From IMG/VR virus record IMGVR_UViG_3300033998_000198, positions 1 through 64,000 of that record: a DNA stretch of 64,000 nt; one strand, 5' to 3'. Source of the DNA: a virus. Below the pieces are notes generated by a model. It was not told the DNA's origin. It did no database searches and saw only the letters and a program-made list of their open reading frames with translations. Shown here in pieces: positions 34,652 to 43,066 of this stretch; position 1 is the first letter of the stretch; each line of letters begins with the position of its first letter. Position numbers and translations under genes: made by a program.

Positions 34652-36961
34652 ATGATCGCATTTCGCAACTTATACCCAAATCTTCCAGGTCATCTGGTAG
34701 AGTTCAAGGATGGCGGATTGGCTCTCAGAGTTGAAGCAGATCCACCAAAAACCGACAGTATGCTCATTCTCGGAACCGCAATTGACGGTCCTGTTATGGA
34801 GCCTGTAGCTGTAGATGCAACTACTGCTGAATTGCTGTTCGGTAAGGCAGTAAAGGGTAACGGCGTACCCAATGGATCAACACTGATTCCCGCATTTGAA
34901 GAAGCATGGAACGCTGGATGCCGTGATATTCGTCTTATGAGGATATCTGGTGATTACGCCGTAGCGGAAATCAAAGCTGAAGATTTAACATCAACAACCC
35001 AGAAGCTCAAGACAGAACAGTTAGGAGTTGCCCCAGGTAATGATGAAACAGTTATTACACTGGCAAACAAGCATATCGTTCCTAACTCTGCAAAAGTATA
35101 CGTAAAAGGCACTCAGCTTCTGACAGGCTTTACTGTTGATGAAGCAGCAGGTAAGGTAACCATTGCTGCTGGTGTTGACGATGCTGGGGCGTCAGTATCT
35201 GTAAGTTACAAATACTTCGCTATTGAAGATGTCGCTAACGAAGCGGCTACTGTAGAAGGAGGCAAAGTAACACTTACATATGATATTGACTCTATAGTGT
35301 CCATTAAAGTCAATGGAGATCCTGCAACACCCGTTTATACTGTGTCCGGAAAAGACATTACTTTTGAGTCCGGCGTTGCTGAAGGTGACAACGTAGCTGT
35401 TACATACAAAGGTATCACTACTAACGAAATCACCGCTCAGGAGAACGGAACCGGTACTGATCCTTTCCTTACTGCAACATCTTTGATGGTAGTGCCAATC
35501 GGACAGAGCCCTGTTCCCGGAACAATGCATCTGTATGCTAACGGAACTGAAATCCTCACTTCCGGAGCTTTCACAGTTGACGGTACTGCAAAGACCATCA
35601 GTATAAAGAAGGAAATGGTTTCTAAGGGAGCTCTCCTTGAAATCAGCTACATGTATAACGAAACTGCAACTCAGACTCCTAAGATTGAAATAACATCCAT
35701 ATATGGCGGCGAAGTTTACAATCAGGCAAAAGTTGAAGTTGTAGATGTCAAGGACTCCAGCGGTAATGTAATGGGTAAGAAAGTTATTCTTACCAAACCC
35801 GAATCCAAGAAAGCACAGGTCGCAGAAGAACCTTTGAGCTACAGCTCACTGGATTATCCGAACTTCATGCTCTTGGTACAGGCAATCAACAACGACCCGA
35901 TGAATAATGTGTTCAAGGCTTCAACTAAGTTCAACAACGTTGAAACCTCCAAGTTGTTAACCAAAACCCCAACTTTCTTTCTCGGTGGAGCAGATGGAAT
36001 CAACCTCACAAAAGAGGAATTGTTCGAAGCTCTGTCTGGTAAGAGAAATGAAGCCGGCCTGTTGACTAAACAGGGAGCGTATCAGTTGCTCGAAGATTAT
36101 CAGGTTGACTGGGTCGTTCCTGTTGGTGTTTATGCTGACGACGAACTTCCTGGTAAATTCCAGAACTTTGCATATGAGCTGGCTATGTTCTGTGCGGTTC
36201 TCTCCTACAGGAACAAGATGACCTTCGGTGCAATCAATATGAAGCCTGTAGAAGACACCGGTCTGTCTTCAATTCAGGAACACGCTAAGAAACTTGCTGC
36301 ATTCGAGAACCTCTACTACATGAGAGATTCATACGGCAATATAATCAAAGACAGCAACGGAAACTTTATCGATCTCGGAGGATTCATTAACGTTGTTGCC
36401 GGACCTGAAATAGCTGTTAGAGGCACAAGCCTTGGAACATATAACGCAGATCCTGCGGTTTCATATGTTGCATTCAGTACGACACTGAATCCTCAGTCCG
36501 CAGCAGGCAATAAGACAATACCTAATGGTAGGGGGCTTCGTTACAGATTCTCCAATGCACAGCTCGACAGTATCGTCGCAAGACGTTTAACCGTACTGAA
36601 ACTCAAACAGGACGGCAGCGTTTCTGTAGTAGATGATGCAACCTGTGCAGCTCCTGGTTCTGACTACGCAAGAAGAACCACTGGTAAGGTTGTAAGAGAA
36701 GTCGTCGATCAGATCAGAGAAGTCTGTGATCCTTTCATCGGCGAACCTAACACAATCGAACAGAGAAACGCAATGTCTGCCACCATCAGTAAGAGACTTG
36801 GACAGTTGAAAGATGCTGGAGTAATCCAGGACTATGACTTCCAGGTAGTTGCAACATTGCAGGATCAACTGCTTGGTCAGGCAAAGATCGAGTTAACCCT
36901 CGTTCCACCTCAAGAATTGAGGAAGATCACTACAGTTGTAAGCCTCAAGCCTTCTCTGTAA
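34652..36961 (+). CDS. Tail sheath protein with inserted beta domains
   Basis: 769 aa, ATG 34652 after AAGGAGGAAG. N-terminal sheath pattern: SMLILGTAIDGPVMEPVAV...LLFGKAV...LIPAFEEAWNAGCRDIRLMRISG. Residues about 125-345 are an insertion of three beta modules of the fiber type (KVYVKGTQLLTGFTVDE, VSIKVNGDPATPVYTVSG, MHLYANGTEILTSGAFTVDG). The C-terminal contractile core is clear: SYVAFSTTLNPQSAAGNK, then RGLRYRFSNAQLDSIVARRLTVLK, and the terminal arm RLGQLKDAGVIQDYDFQVVA. Sheath subunits contract to drive the tube through the envelope. The insertion would point outward and could decorate the tail. A strong hairpin follows the gene. Confidence 0.88.
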   Translation: MIAFRNLYPNLPGHLVEFKDGGLALRVEADPPKTDSMLILGTAIDGPVMEPVAVDATTAELLFGKAVKGNGVPNGSTLIPAFEEAWNAGCRDIRLMRISGDYAVAEIKAEDLTSTTQKLKTEQLGVAPGNDETVITLANKHIVPNSAKVYVKGTQLLTGFTVDEAAGKVTIAAGVDDAGASVSVSYKYFAIEDVANEAATVEGGKVTLTYDIDSIVSIKVNGDPATPVYTVSGKDITFESGVAEGDNVAVTYKGITTNEITAQENGTGTDPFLTATSLMVVPIGQSPVPGTMHLYANGTEILTSGAFTVDGTAKTISIKKEMVSKGALLEISYMYNETATQTPKIEITSIYGGEVYNQAKVEVVDVKDSSGNVMGKKVILTKPESKKAQVAEEPLSYSSLDYPNFMLLVQAINNDPMNNVFKASTKFNNVETSKLLTKTPTFFLGGADGINLTKEELFEALSGKRNEAGLLTKQGAYQLLEDYQVDWVVPVGVYADDELPGKFQNFAYELAMFCAVLSYRNKMTFGAINMKPVEDTGLSSIQEHAKKLAAFENLYYMRDSYGNIIKDSNGNFIDLGGFINVVAGPEIAVRGTSLGTYNADPAVSYVAFSTTLNPQSAAGNKTIPNGRGLRYRFSNAQLDSIVARRLTVLKLKQDGSVSVVDDATCAAPGSDYARRTTGKVVREVVDQIREVCDPFIGEPNTIEQRNAMSATISKRLGQLKDAGVIQDYDFQVVATLQDQLLGQAKIELTLVPPQELRKITTVVSLKPSL

Positions 36962-36978
36962 GTGATCTGAGCCGTAAA

Positions 36979-36998
36979 GGGGCGGCCAACACCGCCCC
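36979..36998 (+). other. Stem-loop after the sheath gene
   Basis: GGGGCGG (36979-36985) pairs perfectly with CCGCCCC (36992-36998) around CCAACA, 18 bases after the sheath stop. It is followed by AATATTAAAT rather than a T-run. Stable enough for 3' end protection or partial termination between sheath and tube. Confidence 0.55.
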
Positions 36999-37031
36999 AA
37001 TATTAAATCCTAACTCAAGGAGGAATATGAC

Positions 37032-37838
37032 ATGGCAAGTCCATTCATTCACACTTTAACTTCATTCAGTGGAGCGGACCTGGTTGTTAACTTTGCTAAT
37101 CAGGTAGTAGGTGAGTTGCAACAGATCTCCTGGGCAATCCAGAGAGAAAAAGCTCCTGTATTCACACTCGGTTCCTCTGACCCACGTTCTTTCAGTCGTG
37201 GTAAGAGAGGTATAGCAGGTTCAATGGTGTTCGCTGTGTTCGATAACGACGCAATCGTAAACGCACTATTAAAAGAGTGGCAGAACATAGCACCAAAAGC
37301 AATGTTCTCTGCTGCCGGAAACGTAGCTGTAAGAGGTTCTGAAGACTTTTCAAAAGCTATGGACCTTACAAACTGGAATAAAGCTGCAACAGATGCTGCT
37401 AATTATACTCAGGGTACTACCGGAATAGGTAATGGTTATGGTTATGCCGGAACCCAATCTTTGAGTCCTGGTCAACAGCCTGGATCAAACAACATCCCAA
37501 CAGTTGATACTGAAGGTAACATTATTGGTTGGACTCCATCAACAGACCAGATTTATGTACCTGCCGGATTCTCTCCTATCAGAGGAGACAATATCCTGTA
37601 TGCAGACATGCTGCCTCCATTCGATGTCACTATGACATTTGCAAACGAATATGGTCAGTGTGCATTCCAGAAGATTTATGACGTTGATATCCTGAACGAA
37701 GGTTCCGGTGTATCCGTTGACACAATCGTAATGGAAAGACAGATGACCTATATAGCAAGAAGGATAAGTCCTTTGATCAAGGGTGTATACTCAAGAGATC
37801 AGGGCGGAGCCGTAAAAGGTTTAAGAAATCCTCGCTAA
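37032..37838 (+). CDS. Tail tube protein
   Basis: 268 aa, ATG 37032 after AAGGAGG. The N-terminal 90 residues show the tube pattern VVNFANQVVGELQQISWAIQRE, PVFTLGSSDPRSFSRGKRGIAGSMVF and a helix NDAIVNALLKEW. Then comes an inserted Gly/Asn/Gln-rich loop (about 105-180), then the closing strands MLPPFDVTMTFANEYG and AFQKIYDVDIL. Tube subunits stack as hexameric rings inside the sheath. The insertion would sit at the ring surface. It lies right after the sheath gene, between two strong hairpins, consistent with very high expression. Two diverged paralogues follow. Confidence 0.82.
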   Translation: MASPFIHTLTSFSGADLVVNFANQVVGELQQISWAIQREKAPVFTLGSSDPRSFSRGKRGIAGSMVFAVFDNDAIVNALLKEWQNIAPKAMFSAAGNVAVRGSEDFSKAMDLTNWNKAATDAANYTQGTTGIGNGYGYAGTQSLSPGQQPGSNNIPTVDTEGNIIGWTPSTDQIYVPAGFSPIRGDNILYADMLPPFDVTMTFANEYGQCAFQKIYDVDILNEGSGVSVDTIVMERQMTYIARRISPLIKGVYSRDQGGAVKGLRNPR

Positions 37839-37850
37839 TATGGCTAAAAT

Positions 37851-37885
37851 ATAGAGCCGGGCCGGTGTTATCGGCTCGGCTCTAT
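37851..37885 (+). other. Long stem-loop after the tube gene
   Basis: Bases 37851-37864 pair with 37872-37885 in a 14-bp stem (one G-T wobble) around a 7-base loop; the core is AGAGCCGGGCCG. It is the most stable hairpin I see in the window and sits 12 bases after the tube stop. No T-run follows. Confidence 0.6.
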
Positions 37886-37903
37886 TGATAAAGGAGAATA
37901 TCA

Positions 37904-39430
37904 ATGGCTAACGAAAAGTTAACAGATCAAATACATAAATATTTTAAGTCTTTCAGCGGAGTGGATGCTCTTGCTTTCCTTCTGTTCCCTGAATCCTCAC
38001 CGGTTCTTATTGGTACATTGACAACCATTAGCTACTCCATATTCAGAGAAAAAGTTCCAGTAAAACTCATGAGTAGAGTCAGTGTTCCGGTGTATACCAA
38101 GGGACTTCGTTACTGTGCAGGAACCATGATATTCACCATGATTAACAAGCACTGGGTCAATGAACTTATCGCTCAGGTCCCCTGGCTTAAATATTACGGC
38201 AAGATTAAGGCAGATGAACTTCCAAACTTCGATATTATGATTGTCTGTGCGAACGAGTATGGAGCTTCTGCTTCTATGTACATTTATGCTGCTGAAATAT
38301 CTGATGAATCACAGACCCTTTCGATTGAAGATATTTTTACAGAGAATCAGTTTAGCTTTGTAGCAAAAGATATCGACGTAATGGACAGTGATGACACTGG
38401 AAACATCGTTATCCCTGGACGGTCTACGAGTTTTATCCAGCCTATTGAAAGCATCGTGTCGCTTGATATGGTTGCTCCTACAGAAGGTCAAATCAACAGC
38501 CAGAAACAGAGTGCAACCAAAAGAAATGATGAACTTACAATCTATGTAGATAGTGTTAAGGTTGATATTCCAGCGGAAGAAAAGGAACGTCCACGAATTA
38601 ATGAACATGGCAATGCAATTGCACCAATGCGTTTTGTGTTCAATGCAATGGGATGGAATGTTCAATGGATACGGCCTGAAGACAACGGAGGGATAAGTAA
38701 AGGCGTATTCTATCTTATGGCTCAGGACGGCGATCCTCAGTTTACCCTTGAAATCAACCATAACAACCAGACCGGTGTGTTCTATAAAAGAGATCTTAAC
38801 ACTAATAAGACCACAAAGTATAACATACCGTTTTCAACTCCTCCATTTGTTGAATACGGAAGAACTGTGTGTGAGTTAAGACCGCTGTTTGATTTTCTGT
38901 CGAACCATATAGGTGCATACACTGTAACATGGGGGTATGATTCAAACAGTGTATTTATAGATAGCCAGTCGGTAAAAAACAAACCGACACTCGATGAGAA
39001 CTCAAATTCAAAAGACAACATTGATGAGATACAGAATCTGCAATCCCTTTTGAACGACAATGGGTATAGGCCGACACTTAATATCTCAGGTGTATTTGAT
39101 TATACGACCAAATGGGCTTTGATGACGTTTCAGGCAAACGCAGGTCTCGAACCTACCGGTATTTGTGACAAGGCCACATGGGCCGCACTGTTGAAGCACA
39201 CAAAAATCAATAACGATACATGGCCAAAGACAGGGAAATGTATTACTGCAAGCGGAGCTTATATGCGTAAGGAGCCAAAAATAGACGACAAAAATATCCT
39301 TACAACTATTTTATATAAGAGTTCCGTCAAAGTGTATAGTCATGGCTCCGGAGGGTGGGTTCCTGTGATAACTACCGTCAGAGGTGTTGAGCTAAAAGGC
39401 TTTATGGAAGCGAAAGATTTGAAATTCTAA
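37904..39430 (+). CDS. Tube-like protein fused to CuAO-N-like, PG-binding and SH3 domains
   Basis: 508 aa, ATG 37904 after AAAGGAG. Residues 1-160 are a tube paralogue (ISYSIFREKVPVKLMSRVS, RYCAGTMIFTMINKHWVNEL, ELPNFDIMIVCANEYGASA). Residues about 210-353 match the copper-amine-oxidase N-terminal-like fold common in secreted clostridial proteins (APMRFVFNAMGWNVQW, then CELRPLFDFLSNHIG, then VTWGYDSNSVFI). Residues about 372-432 are PG_binding_1 (EIQNLQSLLNDNGYRP, GVFDYTTKWALMTFQ, LEPTGICDKATWAALL). Residues about 443-508 are an SH3 domain (GAYMRKEPKIDDKN, then GGWVPVIT). The likely role is a tail-tip or baseplate-proximal tube ring that anchors to peptidoglycan. The combination is unusual. 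Confidence 0.75.
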   Translation: MANEKLTDQIHKYFKSFSGVDALAFLLFPESSPVLIGTLTTISYSIFREKVPVKLMSRVSVPVYTKGLRYCAGTMIFTMINKHWVNELIAQVPWLKYYGKIKADELPNFDIMIVCANEYGASASMYIYAAEISDESQTLSIEDIFTENQFSFVAKDIDVMDSDDTGNIVIPGRSTSFIQPIESIVSLDMVAPTEGQINSQKQSATKRNDELTIYVDSVKVDIPAEEKERPRINEHGNAIAPMRFVFNAMGWNVQWIRPEDNGGISKGVFYLMAQDGDPQFTLEINHNNQTGVFYKRDLNTNKTTKYNIPFSTPPFVEYGRTVCELRPLFDFLSNHIGAYTVTWGYDSNSVFIDSQSVKNKPTLDENSNSKDNIDEIQNLQSLLNDNGYRPTLNISGVFDYTTKWALMTFQANAGLEPTGICDKATWAALLKHTKINNDTWPKTGKCITASGAYMRKEPKIDDKNILTTILYKSSVKVYSHGSGGWVPVITTVRGVELKGFMEAKDLKF

Positions 39431-39440
39431 GGAGGCTGTC

Positions 39441-39791
39441 ATGTATAATTTATATCCGTATGATTATGACTATATTACCCCGATTGGGAAGCAAGATGTT
39501 ACTTTTGATAGCCTAAACGCAAAAGACTATGGTATAATATATAGGTGGGCATCCAAAGATTTGAAAGTCAAAGTATACGCCATTGCATATTACCCAGGAG
39601 GTATTTACAAAGAATTTTACGCTGATGTTTTGATACAGCAAAATACAAATGGCGAAATAACAGGAGAATTTGTAGAAGATGCCTTTAAAGAAGCTGAGGA
39701 TTTAATTGTCGGCAAACCGGAGTACATAGAATTTATCATTACACCGTTTAAATGTGCTCCTATGAAATGGATGTTATATATCAAGGGGTGA
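39441..39791 (+). CDS. Hypothetical tail protein
   Basis: 116 aa, ATG 39441 after AAGGAGG. Tyr-rich N-terminus (MYNLYPYDYDYITPIG), then an alpha/beta body (LKVKVYAIAYYPGGIYKEFY, EFVEDAFKEAEDLIVG) and a short basic end. No family recognised. It lies between two tube-like genes with gaps of 10 and 5 bases, so it is probably a small tail-tube or baseplate adaptor. Confidence 0.5.
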   Translation: MYNLYPYDYDYITPIGKQDVTFDSLNAKDYGIIYRWASKDLKVKVYAIAYYPGGIYKEFYADVLIQQNTNGEITGEFVEDAFKEAEDLIVGKPEYIEFIITPFKCAPMKWMLYIKG

Positions 39792-39796
39792 GGTAA

Positions 39797-40603
39797 ATGG
39801 GCGAAACAATCAAGCCGTTAGAGCAACGGTATTCACATAATCCTAACAGCAGAGAATATATCCTGTTCCCTGAAGAATATTTTTCAGGAGCAAGCTGCTC
39901 AATCTTCTTTGGACATAGACCTATCGTTGATATATCTGGACTCCAGTTTATGTTGCAGGAACAAATGAAACCGATATATAGTTATGCTTCAAGAACATTC
40001 GATGAAATGGCCATAGGAAACCGTATCATCACCGGCACATTCAAAGTTGCATTCAAAGAGGCCGGCCTTCTTAATGCCATCCTTGATGAAATTGAGAATT
40101 ATAAGGTAGACGCAAATGCGGCCGCTGCACTGTTCACAGAAGGCGAAGACATACCGGCATGGGTCGGCGAAGCAGGATACACTCCGGAAATACTCCTTGG
40201 TATGGCTATGATGAACAATCCTACTGTTGTAGATTCTGATATATCAGAAGTAAAGATATACTTTCTTGGTAACAGAATCTTCTTTCCACCGGATCAACCT
40301 GCAAGGGTTATTCCAATTGACGGACAGAATGCAGTATGGGTTCCACTTCGTTTTATGTTGGATAACATAGGATATTCTTATATATACGATGATGTGAACG
40401 AAATCCACACATGGTACAATCGTGACAAATCCACTGTAATCAATGTAAACCTGAAGACCAATGAGTTTTTTCTAAACGGCAATAAACTCAATATAAAGAT
40501 GCAGATTATAGATGACAGAACATTTATTCCTATATATACATTGTTTGAAAATCTTGGGTATAAAGTTACCTGGGACAATTCGGGATGTAAAGTTACACTG
40601 TAG
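39797..40603 (+). CDS. Third tube-like protein with CuAO-N-like domain
   Basis: 268 aa, ATG 39797 after AAGGGGTGAGG. Residues about 25-115 resemble a tail tube or tube-like baseplate protein (CSIFFGHRPIVDISGLQF, YSYASRTFDEMAIGNRIITGTF, KEAGLLNAILDEI). Residues about 165-268 are a second copper-amine-oxidase-N-like domain (AVWVPLRFMLDNIGYSY, then FIPIYTLFENLGYKVTWDN), related to that in the gene at 37904. The paired domains suggest neighbouring rings at the tail end. The copper-amine-oxidase label is a fold name only; no catalytic site is implied. Confidence 0.68.
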   Translation: MGETIKPLEQRYSHNPNSREYILFPEEYFSGASCSIFFGHRPIVDISGLQFMLQEQMKPIYSYASRTFDEMAIGNRIITGTFKVAFKEAGLLNAILDEIENYKVDANAAAALFTEGEDIPAWVGEAGYTPEILLGMAMMNNPTVVDSDISEVKIYFLGNRIFFPPDQPARVIPIDGQNAVWVPLRFMLDNIGYSYIYDDVNEIHTWYNRDKSTVINVNLKTNEFFLNGNKLNIKMQIIDDRTFIPIYTLFENLGYKVTWDNSGCKVTL

Positions 40604-40615
40604 GAGGGTGGAGAT

Positions 40616-41746
40616 GTGGCTACTCAGAATTACACAATTAAGTCAGGCGATACATTGAGCGGAATTGCTGCTAAATTTGGCACTTCAGTCAACACTCTCA
40701 TGAGCCTTAACAGTGACAAGATAACAAACCCAAATTACATCCAGGCCGGCTGGGTTATAAAAGTTCCTGTAAGTGGAGGGTCGACGACCAAGGCTTCAGG
40801 AGGAACCAGTCTTAATATAGATACCAGCATAGTTGACTATTGTAAATACATAGGTGTCGATTCAAGTCACAATGCAAGGGCAAAATATGCTGTCGCATAT
40901 GGTATCGTTGCAAGTGCGTCAGCTTATACCGGTTCTTATAACCAGAATGTAAGTCTTCTTTCTGCAATGAAAAAAGACGGAGGAGCGAAAGCAAAAGGTG
41001 AAAGCAGTTCTGGTGGTGGTGGAAGCGATGCAGGAGCAAAACCTCAAGTAGGAGATTATGTTTATGCCACAGGATATGTATACAAAAGTTCTGACGCTCT
41101 TGGCCGCGGAATCCACCTTGATAATCGTCATTGCAAAGTTACGCATACCAATTATGGTCCGTCGTGGTCTGTCAAGCCTGTTCATGTAGCCACACAAGAT
41201 GGTTCGGGCCCTCTTGGGTGGATGGAAGTAGGTGAGGTTAAGATATGTACGCAAAAACATGACGCTCATGGTAATCATATTTCTGATCCGACACCTGCTC
41301 CAAAACCAGAACCTCCTAAGACCAATCCCACGCCAACTCCTGCATCCAACACAAAGGATACCGATGGTATTGACAGGGCAGGAGACAAAAACAGCAAAGC
41401 AGAATTTCAAGACAGCATCAATGATTACACAGCAAAGGTATGGGATGATAACAAGAAAGACACAAGAATGGATAGAAAGTTTGAACCATTCTTCTATGAC
41501 AGTACCAAACCTAATATGAGGGAAAAAGGTTTTGATATAAACATTATATACGGCGGAGCTATTCAGAGCTTGATAGAACTCAATAAGTACGTTAAGACGG
41601 GAAACTCGGCAGCGTTTGAACAATTTAAGCACAATACGATCCGTGCATTGCGTGGTGTATATATAAGATCTGTTGGTCAGGAATTGGATGCCTCTGGCAA
41701 CCCTGTATATGAGATATACGAGTTCGTCGCCAGAGATATCGAATAA
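40616..41746 (+). CDS. LysM tail protein with multiple wall-binding modules
   Basis: 376 aa, GTG 40616 after AGGAGGGTG. Residues 4-52 are a LysM domain ([18 protein letters not shown], then [12 protein letters not shown]). Residues about 68-118 resemble the small wall-binding module of Firmicutes endolysins ([35 protein letters not shown]). Residues about 140-212 are SH3-like ([15 protein letters not shown]...GWMEVGEVK). A Pro-rich linker (about 222-245) leads to a C-terminal tail domain (about 275-376) with [20 protein letters not shown]. LysM proteins next to tube genes in myoviruses usually join tube and baseplate. Here three wall-binding folds are stacked. Confidence 0.72.
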   Translation: MATQNYTIKSGDTLSGIAAKFGTSVNTLMSLNSDKITNPNYIQAGWVIKVPVSGGSTTKASGGTSLNIDTSIVDYCKYIGVDSSHNARAKYAVAYGIVASASAYTGSYNQNVSLLSAMKKDGGAKAKGESSSGGGGSDAGAKPQVGDYVYATGYVYKSSDALGRGIHLDNRHCKVTHTNYGPSWSVKPVHVATQDGSGPLGWMEVGEVKICTQKHDAHGNHISDPTPAPKPEPPKTNPTPTPASNTKDTDGIDRAGDKNSKAEFQDSINDYTAKVWDDNKKDTRMDRKFEPFFYDSTKPNMREKGFDINIIYGGAIQSLIELNKYVKTGNSAAFEQFKHNTIRALRGVYIRSVGQELDASGNPVYEIYEFVARDIE

Positions 41747-41762
41747 ATAAGGGGGTAATTAA

Positions 41763-42359
41763 ATGTTTGATCCAAAACAAGTAGACACGTTAGTAGCTAC
41801 AGCAAGAGAGACTTTGCGTAGACAACAGGAGGAGATGACACCAGGAGAGCCGGAGAATTTCTATCAGGACTTGATAGATGAGCAAAACGGAGAACAGGAA
41901 AAAGTTAAAGTACCTGAGAACGATTATGAAATAAAGAATGCTCCGGATAGTTACGAAGAAAGACCACATATTGCAAACAAACCAAGTGCAGAAGATTATC
42001 AGGAATATCCTAAAATTGATGAATTCGATAAACCAATATTCCCTGGCGGTCCGCTGCAATCTCAAATCAACTCCTGGAAGAAACAGTTCACAGGATATGA
42101 CATTTACGTTACAGAAGTGGCCGGAGAATACTTTGTATTCAGGACTTTGAACCGTTTTGAATACAAACAGATTGTATCTTTGCAAAATACAGATCCTCTC
42201 ATGCGTGAGGAAATTATCTGTGAAACCGTTACACTGTGGCCGGCAGGTTATAAATGGGATAGCATGGCAACGGGGAAGGCCGGCATTCCATCTACTTATT
42301 CTCAGATTATCATGGAGAAATCAGGATTCACTAAAGATTACGCTATCCAAATACTATAA
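41763..42359 (+). CDS. Tail assembly chaperone 1
   Basis: 198 aa, ATG 41763 after AAGGGGG. An acidic, disordered first half (EEMTPGEPENFYQDLIDEQ) is followed by residues about 110-195 (YFVFRTLNRFEYKQIVSLQ, REEIICETVTLWP, MEKSGFT), homologous to the next protein. Position immediately before the giant tape-measure-like genes is that of the G/GT chaperone pair of lambda-like tails, which coat the tape measure during tube assembly. The stop overlaps the next start (TAATG), giving translational coupling. Confidence 0.68.
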   Translation: MFDPKQVDTLVATARETLRRQQEEMTPGEPENFYQDLIDEQNGEQEKVKVPENDYEIKNAPDSYEERPHIANKPSAEDYQEYPKIDEFDKPIFPGGPLQSQINSWKKQFTGYDIYVTEVAGEYFVFRTLNRFEYKQIVSLQNTDPLMREEIICETVTLWPAGYKWDSMATGKAGIPSTYSQIIMEKSGFTKDYAIQIL

Positions 42360-43066
42360 TGGAACAATTACAAGCATTCGATCTTTTGGTATTCAAGGAG
42401 CAGAATGAAGGTCACAGGGTCATGTATATCAATATTTGTAATCGTGAGTTTGTATTTAGGACTCTTGGAAAGAAGGAATACAAGAACATCCTGAATGTTG
42501 CAAATAATGAATTTGATCTCGAAGATATGATATGCCAGATTGCTTTGATATACCCTGAAGACTTTGACTTCAAGGATTGTCCTCTTGGAGGGTTGTCAAA
42601 GACAATTGCTCCTTTGATTACCGAACTTTCCGGATTTACCAATCCTGAGATCGTCCAGGAGACTTACGACCAGTATCGCCTGGAAATGAATAGTTTTGAG
42701 AATAAGGCATATGCCCTCATTAAGATGGCATTCCCCGAATTTACGTTTGAAGAAATGGAAGAATGGACATGGGATAAGGTTCTCAAGGTTGCAACAAAGG
42801 CAGAGTTTATCCTGAATGAAACTCACTTTAGAGATAACCCTATCGAGCTTGTCAAAGTAGACACTACGCCGCAGAAACAAATGGAACGCACTGAGTTTGT
42901 TCAGGAACTGCGGCAACAGGGTATTGACCCGATGAAATATTTCTGGAATGAAATTAATGTCAAGCCTCAATATGTAGACTTTCCGTTAATCGGTGGTGTG
43001 CATTGGCAGAACGAGGGGATATTGAATGAGATCAGACGACAGATGGAGAGAGCATCTAAGAGGTAA
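42359..43066 (+). CDS. Tail assembly chaperone 2
   Basis: 235 aa, starting on the A of the previous stop. Residues about 20-95 parallel the upstream protein (REFVFRTLGKKEYKNILNVA, LEDMICQIALIYP, ITELSGFT). The C-terminal 140 residues are helical (FEEMEEWTWDKVLKVATKAEF, then WQNEGILNEIRRQMERASK). The longer second member of a chaperone pair normally carries the tail-binding part. The two genes are separate frames; no slippery heptamer was found in the 25-base window where a -1 shift could fuse them. Its 3' end overlaps the giant gene by 41 bases. Confidence 0.66.
   Translation: MEQLQAFDLLVFKEQNEGHRVMYINICNREFVFRTLGKKEYKNILNVANNEFDLEDMICQIALIYPEDFDFKDCPLGGLSKTIAPLITELSGFTNPEIVQETYDQYRLEMNSFENKAYALIKMAFPEFTFEEMEEWTWDKVLKVATKAEFILNETHFRDNPIELVKVDTTPQKQMERTEFVQELRQQGIDPMKYFWNEINVKPQYVDFPLIGGVHWQNEGILNEIRRQMERASKR

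Noticed and set aside
37904-40603. Copper-dependent amine oxidase enzyme
   Set aside because: Only the N-terminal-like non-catalytic fold is present; the catalytic domain and its Tyr and His residues are absent.
40919-41632. Open frame of 237 codons on the minus strand
   Set aside because: It lies wholly opposite the LysM protein gene, has no ribosome-binding site and a composition (Cys/Arg-rich) typical of antisense shadows.
42332-42361. Possible -1 frameshift joining the two tail chaperones
   Set aside because: Frames are compatible, but the shared open stretch is only about 25 bases and holds no X-XXY-YYZ heptamer. TAATG reinitiation explains the data.
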